Part shown: in pieces, positions 17,245-25,843 of the stretch
How the letters are laid out: every line of letters starts with the position of its first letter
Position numbering within the stretch: position 1 is the stretch's first letter
Assembly (NCBI GenBank): GCA_021828835.1
Contig: JAJZCY010000007.1
Location: forward strand, 1-39,657
DNA: 39,657 nucleotides
Origin: Acidobacteriota bacterium
GTDB lineage: Bacteria; Acidobacteriota; Terriglobia; Terriglobales; Acidobacteriaceae
Reading direction: 5' to 3'
Made by a program: the position numbers and the translations under genes
The notes under the pieces: model-generated
Told to the model about the DNA's origin: nothing
What the model saw: only the letters and a program-made list of their open reading frames with translations
Databases searched by the model: none

Positions 17245-18489
17245 CTAAATGGAGTAGCTGACCTGGCCGTGGCCCTCGTGGGAGGGCGATCCCTTTTGAG
17301 GAGCCGGCCAGAGGATGGAAACGGCGGTTCCTCGATGACCATCCCGGACAGAGCTTCGTATTCTGATGCTGCCATCGTGCTTGGCGACGATCCCTCGCAC
17401 CACCCACAGCCCGAGGCCGTTGCCTTTTTCGGCCTTGGTCGTGAAGAACGGCTCAAACAGCCGCGAGAGCTGCTCCCGGGGAATGCCCGAGCCGGTGTCG
17501 GCGATGGTGAGGCGTGCGACTCCCGGCTGACGCCTGTCCCTGCGATCCCTGGACCAGTGCAAGGAGACCGCCAGCCGTCCCCCTTTGGGCGTGGCTTCAA
17601 TTGCGTTGAGCAGGAGATTGTCGATGGCCTGCCGAATTTCATCGCCGAAGCCCAGGATGACCATCTGCGGGCGGATGCGGGTGCTGACTTCCAGCCCCGC
17701 CTTGCGAAACTTCTCCTCGAAGATGTGCAGCGACTCCTCGAGAATCTCGGCGAGATCGATTTCTTTCGGAACTCTATCCACCCGGTAATAGGAGAGGCTC
17801 TGCTTTACGATCCTGGAGACGCGGGCCAGCTCGGCGGCGGCGGTATTCACCAGGTTGGTGGTCTCCGCGGGCAGGGCCGAAAAGTTCTGGAGGATGTAGA
17901 GCGCGTTGGTGACGGCTGCGAGAGGATTGTTGATTTCGTGTGCCAGGGAAGCGGCGAGCTGCCCCGCGGCAGCGAGCTTTTCCACCCTGCGAAGGCGCTC
18001 TTCCTGCATGCGGATGGTGCGTTCGTTCTCGCGCAGGGTTGCAATCTGGCTGGCGCTTTCCTGGATCAGGTCGCGCACCCGGTATTGGCGGCGGCGGCTG
18101 CGGATGGCTACTTCCACAGCGCGCACCAGCGTTGCTGTGCCCAGGGGGCGCTCCAGCAGCGTGATTCCGCCGGCCGCGGAGGCGATGGTGTCGAGCAGGC
18201 GCGCGAGCCGCGACTCGCCGCCATGAGTCAGCACGATGAGCGGCAGTTCGGACCAGGAAGGCTGTTTTTGCAGGCGGCCCAGCAACTCTGGAAGTTGCGC
18301 CAGCTCCAGCGCCTCTTCGGTAAGCAGCAGCGCCCCGGCGCCTTCGCCGATGCGGGCGCGCAGATCGCCGGAGCTTTCGCACAGGGTGACGGTAAAGCCG
18401 TGCTCGGCCAGCAAGCCGGCCATTGCGGGGCCGTCGCGGCCCACCGGCGCGAGGATAAGGATCCGTTCGTCGAGTTGGCTATTTCCCAT
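17245..18489 (-). CDS. Sensor histidine kinase with N-terminal pseudo-receiver-like domain
   Basis: LAHEINNPLAAVTNALYIL (H-box), NLLLNAIEATP (N-box), IADTGSGIP, GNGLGLWVVRGI. Confidence 0.9.
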   Translation of the reverse strand: MGNSQLDERILILAPVGRDGPAMAGLLAEHGFTVTLCESSGDLRARIGEGAGALLLTEEALELAQLPELLGRLQKQPSWSELPLIVLTHGGESRLARLLDTIASAAGGITLLERPLGTATLVRAVEVAIRSRRRQYRVRDLIQESASQIATLRENERTIRMQEERLRRVEKLAAAGQLAASLAHEINNPLAAVTNALYILQNFSALPAETTNLVNTAAAELARVSRIVKQSLSYYRVDRVPKEIDLAEILEESLHIFEEKFRKAGLEVSTRIRPQMVILGFGDEIRQAIDNLLLNAIEATPKGGRLAVSLHWSRDRRDRRQPGVARLTIADTGSGIPREQLSRLFEPFFTTKAEKGNGLGLWVVRGIVAKHDGSIRIRSSVRDGHRGTAVSILWPAPQKGSPSHEGHGQVSYSI

Positions 18490-20011
18490 CGTGACGCCGC
18501 ATGATCTGATCTTCTTTACCGCGGAAGCTCGGCGAGCCCGAGAGCACTCCCTGGAAATCCGTCAGCGGCTCGCCGATGCGCAGGCCGTAGCCCGTCTCCA
18601 GCGCAAACTCCCGAATTGTTTGTTCATGCCGGCCGCTGCGCTTCTTGACGACCGAGATTGCCTTTTTCACGGCGCCGCCCGCTTCGAAGAAGCGTATGCT
18701 GACGACCGTGTCGGCGAGATAGCTAATATCCACCGGAGCATCCAGAGCCGCTACCAGGCCGTGTTGGGTGAGGGTGAAGATGGTCACGACTCCCTGCTGG
18801 TTCAGGTAGGCGGAAAGCTCATGGAGCTGATTGGCCAGGTACTGTTCGCCGGGCATGGCGTTCAGGTACCCGTTCAGGGTGTCGATCACCACCAGCCTGG
18901 CGCCTTGATGCACTCCCTCCTGGATGCGTCCGGCAAACTCTCCGGGCGAAATTTCTGCGGGGTCTACCTGCTGAACCTCCACCAGGCCCGTCCGGATGTG
19001 CTTGCCTATATCCAATCCCAGCGCATCGGCACGCCTGAGCATGGTTTCGCGGGTCTCATCGAAGGTGAAGAGCAGGCATTTTTCGCCGCGCTCGGCAACA
19101 CTGCAAGCGTATTGCAGGGTCAGGGTGGATTTGCCGGTCCCGGCGGGCCCCATGATCAATGTGGTCGTGCCCCGATCCAAGCCCCCGCCCAGCAGCTCGT
19201 CGAGCTGGGCCGAACCGCTGCCCACGGATTCATGCCGGAAAGCGGCACGATGCTCGGCAGCTATCAGGCGCGGGAAAACGCGGATTCCGCCGGTCTCAAT
19301 GATGTAATCGTGATATCCCTCGCTGAAGCGCACGCCGCGCATCTTCAGGACGCGCAGCCGCCGGCGTGATTTACCGTAGTCGGGAGACAACTGCTCCATC
19401 TCCACCACCCCGTGGGTGAGGCTGAGCACGTGCGGATCGCTGCCGATGCGGTTGCTGTCCATCTTGTCGTCCAGCAACAGCACGGTAGCGCCCTGCCTTG
19501 CCATCTCCTGCTTGAGATTCAGCAACTGCCGCCGGTAGCGCAGAGGGGTTTCGGCGAGTAGGCGAAATTCGGAGAGCGAGTCGAAGACCACCCGCTGGGG
19601 CCGATGCTTGCGGACTTCGTCGCGCAGCAACTGCGAGACCTTGCCGAGTTCCATCTCCGAGGCGTGAAAGACGGTGGTCTGCGATTCGGGCTGGAGGAGC
19701 GACTCGATGGCTGAAAACTCGAGCAGCGGGATACCTTCCAGAGACCAGCCATGAGAGGCTGCGACCCTCTCCAGCTCTTCCCTGGTTTCCGAGAGCGTAA
19801 TGTAGAGAACCGATTCCCCGCGACGCCGCCCTTCGAAGAGGAATTGAAGGGCCAGGGTGGTCTTTCCAGAGCCGGGATCGCCCTGCACGAGGTAAAAGCA
19901 ATTGCTCGGCAACCCGCCGCAGATGATGCTGTCGAGCCCGGCGAGACCTGTAGGAGAAATTTCTTTCGGAACCGAGTCGTTCCTGCTATTCGGCATGACT
20001 TTCCTTGGCAT
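18479..20011 (-). CDS. KaiC-like protein with two RecA/KaiC domains
   Basis: Two Walker A motifs (GDPGSGKTT, GPAGTGKST), GLDSIICGGLP, TLSETREE, TFDETRET, VVKKRSGRHEQTIREF. Confidence 0.92.
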   Translation of the reverse strand: MPRKVMPNSRNDSVPKEISPTGLAGLDSIICGGLPSNCFYLVQGDPGSGKTTLALQFLFEGRRRGESVLYITLSETREELERVAASHGWSLEGIPLLEFSAIESLLQPESQTTVFHASEMELGKVSQLLRDEVRKHRPQRVVFDSLSEFRLLAETPLRYRRQLLNLKQEMARQGATVLLLDDKMDSNRIGSDPHVLSLTHGVVEMEQLSPDYGKSRRRLRVLKMRGVRFSEGYHDYIIETGGIRVFPRLIAAEHRAAFRHESVGSGSAQLDELLGGGLDRGTTTLIMGPAGTGKSTLTLQYACSVAERGEKCLLFTFDETRETMLRRADALGLDIGKHIRTGLVEVQQVDPAEISPGEFAGRIQEGVHQGARLVVIDTLNGYLNAMPGEQYLANQLHELSAYLNQQGVVTIFTLTQHGLVAALDAPVDISYLADTVVSIRFFEAGGAVKKAISVVKKRSGRHEQTIREFALETGYGLRIGEPLTDFQGVLSGSPSFRGKEDQIMRRHDGK

Positions 20012-20146
20012 CGGATGCGCTCGGCACCGAGGTTTCTTTGGCGTGAATGGAATGTCCCGCCCATGCGGGCATCGGAAGAAACACTATCATTTTTTATCGA
20101 CAGATGCGCCGAAGGACGGTTTGGCTGCCTGGAAGGTCGTATTTCT

Positions 20147-20162
20147 TCATGCATATGCATGA
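20147..20162. promoter_or_regulatory. 16-bp perfect palindrome, possible operator
   Basis: TCATGCATATGCATGA between the modA stop and kaiC-like start. Confidence 0.4.
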
Positions 20163-20172
20163 GCGCTGCGCG

Positions 20173-20943
20173 TTAGGGGCGCGGAGCCAAGCCGGCTGCG
20201 GCCAGCTCCGACTGTACGTGCGGCGAGAGCAGGAAGTCCACGAACCTGCGGGCAGCGGCCTGCTGCGTTGAACGGCGGACGATCACTGCGCCCTGGTTGA
20301 GCGGCGGATAGAGGTCGCGGGGAATGACAAAGAAGCGGCCGTCGGCCTGGAGGCGCGGGGTGAGCGCCGAGGTCATGGAGATGAGTCCGGCCTGAGCGTT
20401 GCCGGAGTCGACAAACTGGGCGGTCTGGGCGATGTCTTCGGCGATGACCAGACGCGGCTTGAGAGATTCGTAGAGGCCCGCCTTCTGGAGCGCGGCCACG
20501 GCGGCTTTGCCGTAGGGCGCGCGGTCGGGGTTGGCGATGGCGAGGCGCTGGAGCCGCGGATCGCGCAGCAGGGCGAGCGAGGGCGGAGGCAGGCCGCTGT
20601 CGTTGCGGGTCCACAGGACCAGCGCGCCCTTGGCGTAGATGACCGGAGCGACGCCGCTGGGGCTGGTTGAGTCGGCCGCGCCGGCGTCGAGCAGACGCTG
20701 GGGATAGCCGGTGTCGGCGGCCAGGAAGACGTCGAAGGGCGCGCCGTTGAGGATCTGGGTGGTGAGCATCGCGGAGGCTTTGTAGGTGGCCTCGGCGTGG
20801 ATGCCGGTTTTTTTCTGAAATTGGACGAGGAGGGGTGGCAGGACTGGGAGGAGATCGGCGGCGGCGGCGATGCGGAGGGGCGTCTGCGCGCGGGCGGGGA
20901 GGAGGCAGGCAAGAGCCAGGAGGATAGGCAGAATCCGTTTCAT
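20173..20943 (-). CDS. modA: Molybdate ABC transporter substrate-binding protein
   Basis: Signal peptide, LRIAAAADLLPVLPPLLVQFQKKTGI, ILNGAPFDVFLAADTGYPQRLLDAG. Confidence 0.88.
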   Translation of the reverse strand: MKRILPILLALACLLPARAQTPLRIAAAADLLPVLPPLLVQFQKKTGIHAEATYKASAMLTTQILNGAPFDVFLAADTGYPQRLLDAGAADSTSPSGVAPVIYAKGALVLWTRNDSGLPPPSLALLRDPRLQRLAIANPDRAPYGKAAVAALQKAGLYESLKPRLVIAEDIAQTAQFVDSGNAQAGLISMTSALTPRLQADGRFFVIPRDLYPPLNQGAVIVRRSTQQAAARRFVDFLLSPHVQSELAAAGLAPRP

Positions 20944-20961
20944 GTACGGGCTCCGGAAAGA

Positions 20962-21032
20962 ATTCCTCAGGGGCTAAAGCCCCATCTCTCATTTGTGGCG
21001 TTTACCGCACGACCGAAGTCGTGCCCTGACAC
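20962..21032 (-). repeat. Repeat family C, copy 2, just upstream of modA
   Basis: TCAGGGGCTAAAGCCCC...GCACGACCGAAGTCGTGCCCTGACAC. Confidence 0.8.
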
Positions 21033-21150
21033 TGAACGCAGTTCAGCATCGATTTTTCGGCACCGCGTGAATTCAAGTCCTTTTCAAGGGCTTCCGAGAG
21101 CTATCCGCTACGCGGAATCGCATCGACACTGGTAGGCTAACACCAAGGGT

Positions 21151-22518
21151 ATGAACGAAAATTTGCATCAATTGCGCTGTTTTGGGTGTGGCGCGCGGAT
21201 CGCGGGCGCGGAGGCGCAGGCGGACTTTCGCTGCGCGGGTTGTGGAGAGCTTTTCGAGGTCGAGTATCCGGGCTGGAAGGAGCGCCGGGGGCCGGACCGG
21301 CCCAATCCGGGCGCGCTGAAGTGGCTTTGGCGGGAGCGCCGCTGCTCGCAGGAACTGCTGGACCAGTCGGGCGTGTGGCGCTTCCGCGAACTGCTGCCGA
21401 TTCTGGAGAGCTTTGGCAATGCCGTCACGCTGCGCGAGGGCAACACGCCGCTCTACCACCTGCCGCGCATCTCGAAGGCGCTGGGCGTGGACCAGGTCTT
21501 TGCGAAGCATCAGGGCATGAATCCGACCGGCTCGTTCAAAGACACGGGCATGACGGCGGCGCTGAGCGTGGCCAAGGAGCGCGGGTTTGAGTGGGTGGCC
21601 TGCGCTTCGACGGGGAATACGTCGGCGGCGATGGCTGCTTACGCGGCGCGCGCCGGGCTGAAGAGCCTGGTGCTGATTCCCGAGGGCAAGATCGCCTGGG
21701 GCAAGCTGTCGCAGGCGATGGACTACGGCGCGGTGACCTGCCAGTTGCCGGTGGATTTCGACCGCTGTCTGAACGTGCTGACGGAGATCGTGCGCCAGGC
21801 GCCGATTTACCTGTTGAATTCGGTGAATCCGTACCGGCTGGAGGGGCAGAAGACGCCGGCCTTCGAGATCGCCGAGGCCTTCGATTGGAATGTGCCGGAT
21901 CATCTGATTGTGCCGGGCGGCAATTTGGGCAACAGCTCGGCGCTGGGCAAGGGCTTCCGCGAGATGAAGGAACTGGGGATGATTGCGCGCATGCCGCGGA
22001 TCTCGGTGATTCAGGCCGCAGGCGCGAATCCGCTGGCGCAGAGCTTTGCGCGGGACAACGGCGCCACGCTGGAGCCGGTGCAGGCCAACACGCGAGCGAC
22101 GGCCATCCGCATCGGCAATCCGGCGTCGTGGCGCAAGGCGGCGCGGGTGATCCAGGAGACGGGCGGCTGGTGCCTGGATGTAAGTGAAGCCGAGATTGCG
22201 GTTGCAAAGGCGGAGATTGGGGCCGAAGGTCTGGGCTGCGAGCCGGCCTCCGCGGTGACGTTGGCGGGCTTGAAGAAGCTGTGCGCGGACGGCAAGATCG
22301 GGGCGAGCGAGACGGTGGTGCTGCTGCTGACCGGGCACACGCTCAAGGATGCCGACTACACCATCGACTTCCATCGTGGCACGCTGCTGAGCGAGGCGGA
22401 GACGGGCGGAGCGGATGCGGCGATCTCGGGCGAGATTGCACGGCTGCGCCGCAATGCCATCGCCGTGGAGGCGACTCCGAAGGCGATTCTGGAAGCCATG
22501 AAAGGTGTGACGGCATGA
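21151..22518 (+). CDS. thrC: Threonine synthase
   Basis: EGNTPLYHLPRISKALGVDQVFAKHQGMNPTGSFKDTGMTAALS (PLP lysine), GNTSAAMAAYAARAGL. Confidence 0.95.
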   Translation: MNENLHQLRCFGCGARIAGAEAQADFRCAGCGELFEVEYPGWKERRGPDRPNPGALKWLWRERRCSQELLDQSGVWRFRELLPILESFGNAVTLREGNTPLYHLPRISKALGVDQVFAKHQGMNPTGSFKDTGMTAALSVAKERGFEWVACASTGNTSAAMAAYAARAGLKSLVLIPEGKIAWGKLSQAMDYGAVTCQLPVDFDRCLNVLTEIVRQAPIYLLNSVNPYRLEGQKTPAFEIAEAFDWNVPDHLIVPGGNLGNSSALGKGFREMKELGMIARMPRISVIQAAGANPLAQSFARDNGATLEPVQANTRATAIRIGNPASWRKAARVIQETGGWCLDVSEAEIAVAKAEIGAEGLGCEPASAVTLAGLKKLCADGKIGASETVVLLLTGHTLKDADYTIDFHRGTLLSEAETGGADAAISGEIARLRRNAIAVEATPKAILEAMKGVTA

Positions 22519-23480
22519 GCGAAGCCGGCATGAGGGAGAGGGGCGCGATCCGTCTGCGCCTGCCGGCAACTTCGGCCAATCTCGGGCCGGGCTTCGATGC
22601 GGCCGCTGTGGCGCTGGATTTCTATCTGGAGATCGAGGCGGAGCCGGCGGCGGCGTTCTCGATTGCGGCTTCCGGCCGCGATGCCGACCGCTGCGCGGGG
22701 CTTGAGGACAACCTGGTTCTCGAGGTCTACAAGCGCGTTTTGCAGGCGGAAGGTCGGCCTGTTGTTCCGCTTGCCATCCGCATGAACAACGGCATTCCGC
22801 TGGGGATGGGCTGCGGCTCGTCGGCGGCCGGGCGGCTGGCGGCGATCGCGCTGGCGGCGCACTTCGGGCGGCTGGGGTGGTCGAGCGAGCGCATCGTGGA
22901 AGAGGCGTACCTGCTGGAAGGGCATCCCGATAACGTGGCGGCCTGCTGGCTGGGCGGATTTGTGGCAGCGGCTTGCGAGGGCAGGGCAGTGAAGGTGGCG
23001 CAGGTGACGCCTCCGGCGGAGTGGCGCGCGATAGTGGCGCTGCCTGCCGAACCGCTGGCCACCACCAAGGCGCGGGCGGTGCTGCCGGCGAGCTATGCGA
23101 TGGACGACGCGGTGGCGAACATCCAGTCGGTGGCGCTGCTGGGTCTGGCCTTCGCACAGGGACGCGGCGATCTGCTGCACATGGCCATGCGCGACCGGAT
23201 CCATCAACCCTATCGCGCGCCGATCTGCCCGTATCTGCCGGCGCTGCTGCCACTGGCGGGCAGGGAGGGAATTCTGGGGGCGGCGCTGAGCGGAGCCGGG
23301 CCGGCGGTGCTGGTGATCGTGGATCATGAGCGCAACCTGGAGCGCGCCGCGGCGGCGGTGCAGGCGGCCATCGGAGAGGGCGAGCTGTTGCTGTGCCGGT
23401 TCGAGGGGGAGGGCGCGGCGGTTTCGATCCGCGAGCAGGAGTGGGAGCGGGCAGGGGCGGGCGGATCCTCTGCCGCTTAA
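22515..23480 (+). CDS. thrB: Homoserine kinase
   Basis: RLPATSANLGPGFDAAAVAL, IPLGMGCGSSAAG, EGHPDNVAACWLGG; ATGA overlap with thrC. Confidence 0.94.
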   Translation: MSEAGMRERGAIRLRLPATSANLGPGFDAAAVALDFYLEIEAEPAAAFSIAASGRDADRCAGLEDNLVLEVYKRVLQAEGRPVVPLAIRMNNGIPLGMGCGSSAAGRLAAIALAAHFGRLGWSSERIVEEAYLLEGHPDNVAACWLGGFVAAACEGRAVKVAQVTPPAEWRAIVALPAEPLATTKARAVLPASYAMDDAVANIQSVALLGLAFAQGRGDLLHMAMRDRIHQPYRAPICPYLPALLPLAGREGILGAALSGAGPAVLVIVDHERNLERAAAAVQAAIGEGELLLCRFEGEGAAVSIREQEWERAGAGGSSAA

Positions 23481-23586
23481 GTAATCGCGGGCTGTAGATT
23501 ACTGATTTATTACCTAAGTTTGCTTGCTCTTATCGTTTTGACAACTTACATTGACATCGTGAGCAGTTCTGGGGGAGGGCTGCTCT

Positions 23587-23622
23587 AGCGCCCGCGGTCC
23601 GCAAGGATCCGGGCGCTTTTAA
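23587..23622 (+). terminator. Rho-independent terminator downstream of thrB
   Basis: AGCGCCCG...GCAA...CGGGCGCTTTT. Confidence 0.8.
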
Positions 23623-23762
23623 TTTTCGGCATTTCAGCAGCTTGGAGTTCGCGGAGCTTCCTGAGCCCGGCGCTGCCGTGCGACCATCCGGCGGGTCGCG
23701 CATCTTAAGAGAGGACCCCAGTCTTGTACACTGGTGGCATTAGCGGGGGCGCAAGGAGGAGC

Positions 23763-24095
23763 ATGGCAGGAGCAGGAGTTTTTGAAGTAACGGACGCGAA
23801 CTTCGACCAGGAAGTGTTGCAGAGCGAGCAGCCAGTTCTGGTTGATTTCTGGGCGGCATGGTGCGGCCCGTGCAAGGCAATCGCGCCCATTGTGGACAGC
23901 GTAGCCTCGACCTATGCGGGCAAGCTGAAGGTGGCCAAGGTGAACGTGGACCAGAACGGCGCCACTCCCTCGCGCTACGGCATTCGCGGCATTCCGGCGC
24001 TCTTGTTTTTCAAGGGCGGCAAGGTGGCCGACCAGATTGTGGGTTATGTCCCGCAGACGGTCATCGAGGAGAAGATCCAGCGCGTGCTGGCCTAA
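23763..24095 (+). CDS. trxA: Thioredoxin
   Basis: FWAAWCGPCKAIAPI; GIRGIPALLFFKGGK; AAGGAGG upstream of ATG. Confidence 0.96.
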   Translation: MAGAGVFEVTDANFDQEVLQSEQPVLVDFWAAWCGPCKAIAPIVDSVASTYAGKLKVAKVNVDQNGATPSRYGIRGIPALLFFKGGKVADQIVGYVPQTVIEEKIQRVLA

Positions 24096-24119
24096 TCTCG
24101 CTGCATCGCGATCAACCGA

Positions 24120-24155
24120 ACTCCCTTCCGGCACCTGCTGGAAGGGAGTCGTATT
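24120..24155 (+). terminator. Terminator of trxA
   Basis: ACTCCCTTCC-GGCACCTGCT-GGAAGGGAGT followed by CGTATTTT. Confidence 0.8.
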
Positions 24156-24164
24156 TTGGGGCAC

Positions 24165-24566
24165 CTAATCCTGGGTTCGGAAGCGGATGATGCGGCGGCG
24201 GTCGCGCTTGCTGGGGCGGCCCTGGGGAATGGGCAGAAACTGCTGCATGGCGCGGCGCTCTTCCGCGGCTTTGGCGCGCGCCGCGCGGCTCTCTTCGGTC
24301 TCGCGGTAGAGGGTCTGGGCTACGGCCGCGGGGCCGCGCGCCTCACTGAGTTCCAGCACTTCCACATCGAAGAGGCCGCCTTCGGTTTCAATTTGCAGGC
24401 GGTCGCCCGGGCGGACGTCGCGGGCGGGTTTGGCGCGGACGCCGGCGGTCTGGACGCGGCCCAGTTCGCAGGCGCGCGCGGCCAAGGCGCGCGTCTTGAA
24501 GAAACGCGCGGCCCACAGCCATTTATCGATGCGGACGGGGTTCACGGGCGCACGATTGCCGGTCAC
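24165..24566 (-). CDS. S4-domain RNA-binding protein (Hsp15/HslR-like)
   Basis: VRIDKWLWAARFFKTRALAARACELGRVQTAG; basic C-terminus. Confidence 0.85.
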   Translation of the reverse strand: MTGNRAPVNPVRIDKWLWAARFFKTRALAARACELGRVQTAGVRAKPARDVRPGDRLQIETEGGLFDVEVLELSEARGPAAVAQTLYRETEESRAARAKAAEERRAMQQFLPIPQGRPSKRDRRRIIRFRTQD

Positions 24567-24850
24567 TTGGCTTCGATCTTCCAGATATAGAGGTATTCGG
24601 CATCGCTGGAGGTGGAGACTTCCATACCGCGTTGGCGGGTGGCGCGGTTGAGCGCAGAGCGAATATTCTCCTTGGTGTCGGGGAGTGCTTTGAGTGGCAC
24701 CTTCAGGGCCATACCCGGTTTCAGACGCTCAAGATCGGCGAGCAGGCGGGTTACAATGCGCTTGTGTTTGCCGTCGCGTCCCTTGGGCACCTCTCCCTGG
24801 AGTATGGATTGAAAGCCTGCTACATCGAGATCGGATTCGTTCTGGCCCAT
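24563..24850 (-). CDS. Small hypothetical protein, coupled to the S4-domain gene
   Basis: Start-stop overlap with the S4 gene; MGQNESDLDVAGFQSIL start. Confidence 0.6.
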   Translation of the reverse strand: MGQNESDLDVAGFQSILQGEVPKGRDGKHKRIVTRLLADLERLKPGMALKVPLKALPDTKENIRSALNRATRQRGMEVSTSSDAEYLYIWKIEAK

Positions 24851-24899
24851 AGCCTTCCTGGCATACGTAATCTGTGGAAAGGACCGTACGCTTAAACTC

Positions 24900-25074
24900 A
24901 CGTAACAGTGTCGCTAAAGTAAGATGGCAGCGCAAAGCAGAAAGTTGGTCTTACGCTAAAATTTTGTACGATTATCCTTCACTTATCCACAGACTGAGGG
25001 TGCTTTTTCCACAGCGGGATGTAATCTCCAGCGCATCCAACGATTTTACCCGTATCGGGTAAACACTGTTACGT
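24900..25074. promoter_or_regulatory. Divergent intergenic region bounded by 12-bp inverted repeats ACGTAACAGTGT / ACACTGTTACGT, with internal operator-like palindrome and DnaA-box-like sites
   Basis: Exact reverse complements at 24900-24911 and 25063-25074; TTTACCCG-TAT-CGGGTAAA; TTATCCACA at 24983, TTTTCCACA at 25005. Confidence 0.5.
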
Positions 25075-25094
25075 TCGTCTTAGAGGTGTTCCCA

Positions 25095-25553
25095 ATGAGT
25101 GGAAGACGCACTTCCCCCGTCGCCCCGCTTCATGAGGTTCCTGCGGCTGATACCAGTGCGTACCGGCCGGTCGTTCTTGTGGTGGATGACGAATCTGCAA
25201 TAGCTGACACGTTGACCGAGATTCTGTCGCGGAGCGGCTATGCCGCGACGGCGGCGTACGACGGCACCGATGCCTTGGAGACCGCCCTGCTGACTCCGCC
25301 GGAGTTGCTGATCACCGACGTCGTGCTGCCGGGGATGAGCGGGATCGAGCTGGCGATCACCATCAAGCGGATCTTTCCGGATTGCAAGATTCTGCTGTTT
25401 TCCGGGCAGGCGGCCACCACCGATCTTCTGGCCAACGCGAAGAATGCCGGGCATCACTTCACGCTGCTGAATAAGCCGGTTCATCCCAAGGATCTGCTGG
25501 CGCGGGTTTCATCCACCCTCACGCCACGCGAAGAGCGCGCGCTGGCCGGCTAA
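25095..25553 (+). CDS. Single-domain response regulator (receiver)
   Basis: VLVVDDES, LLITDVVLPGMSG, LLFSGQA, LLNKPVHP. Confidence 0.88.
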   Translation: MSGRRTSPVAPLHEVPAADTSAYRPVVLVVDDESAIADTLTEILSRSGYAATAAYDGTDALETALLTPPELLITDVVLPGMSGIELAITIKRIFPDCKILLFSGQAATTDLLANAKNAGHHFTLLNKPVHPKDLLARVSSTLTPREERALAG

Positions 25554-25557
25554 TGGC

Positions 25558-25579
25558 GCGCCCCGCGGACGCGGGGCGC
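25558..25579 (+). terminator. Hairpin after the response regulator (termination unproven)
   Basis: GCGCCCCGC-GGAC-GCGGGGCGC; no clear T-tract. Confidence 0.45.
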
Positions 25580-25843
25580 AGGGCATGACTTCCGCAAAAG
25601 AGTCGGCGCGCTTCCGCGCGAGGCATGCGGCGGCGCGGATTCGCTCCGCAGAGAGTGCGGGGCTGGGCCCTCGTGCCTCACAAGAGTCGGCAGTCCCGCG
25701 AGCAAAGGATGCAAATCGAGCGCCTCGAGTGCGAGCACAATCCGGGCTTCACCGCGCGCCATGTGGCGCATGTAACAAGACGCGCTGCGAGGTCTGTATG
25801 TTTTCCGCACCTTCAAGAGGCTTCATCTGAGAAGATCGAGGGG

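Noticed and set aside
16968-17248. Several short overlapping ORFs in the 80-bp tandem array
   Set aside because: A repeat period not divisible by 3 and free of stops generates the same peptide in successive frames; no start or RBS support.
17104-18504. 466-aa plus-strand ORF through the 80-bp repeats and opposite the kinase
   Set aside because: Starts inside tandem repeats and runs antisense to a clear histidine kinase.
21073-23253. 726-aa minus-strand ORF opposite thrC and thrB
   Set aside because: Spans two recognised genes in antisense; R/P/H/A-rich composition, no family features.
24851-25094. Chromosomal origin of replication
   Set aside because: DnaA-box-like sites are present, but dnaA, dnaN, rpmH or gidA are absent from the window and box number is low; kept only as a regulatory observation.
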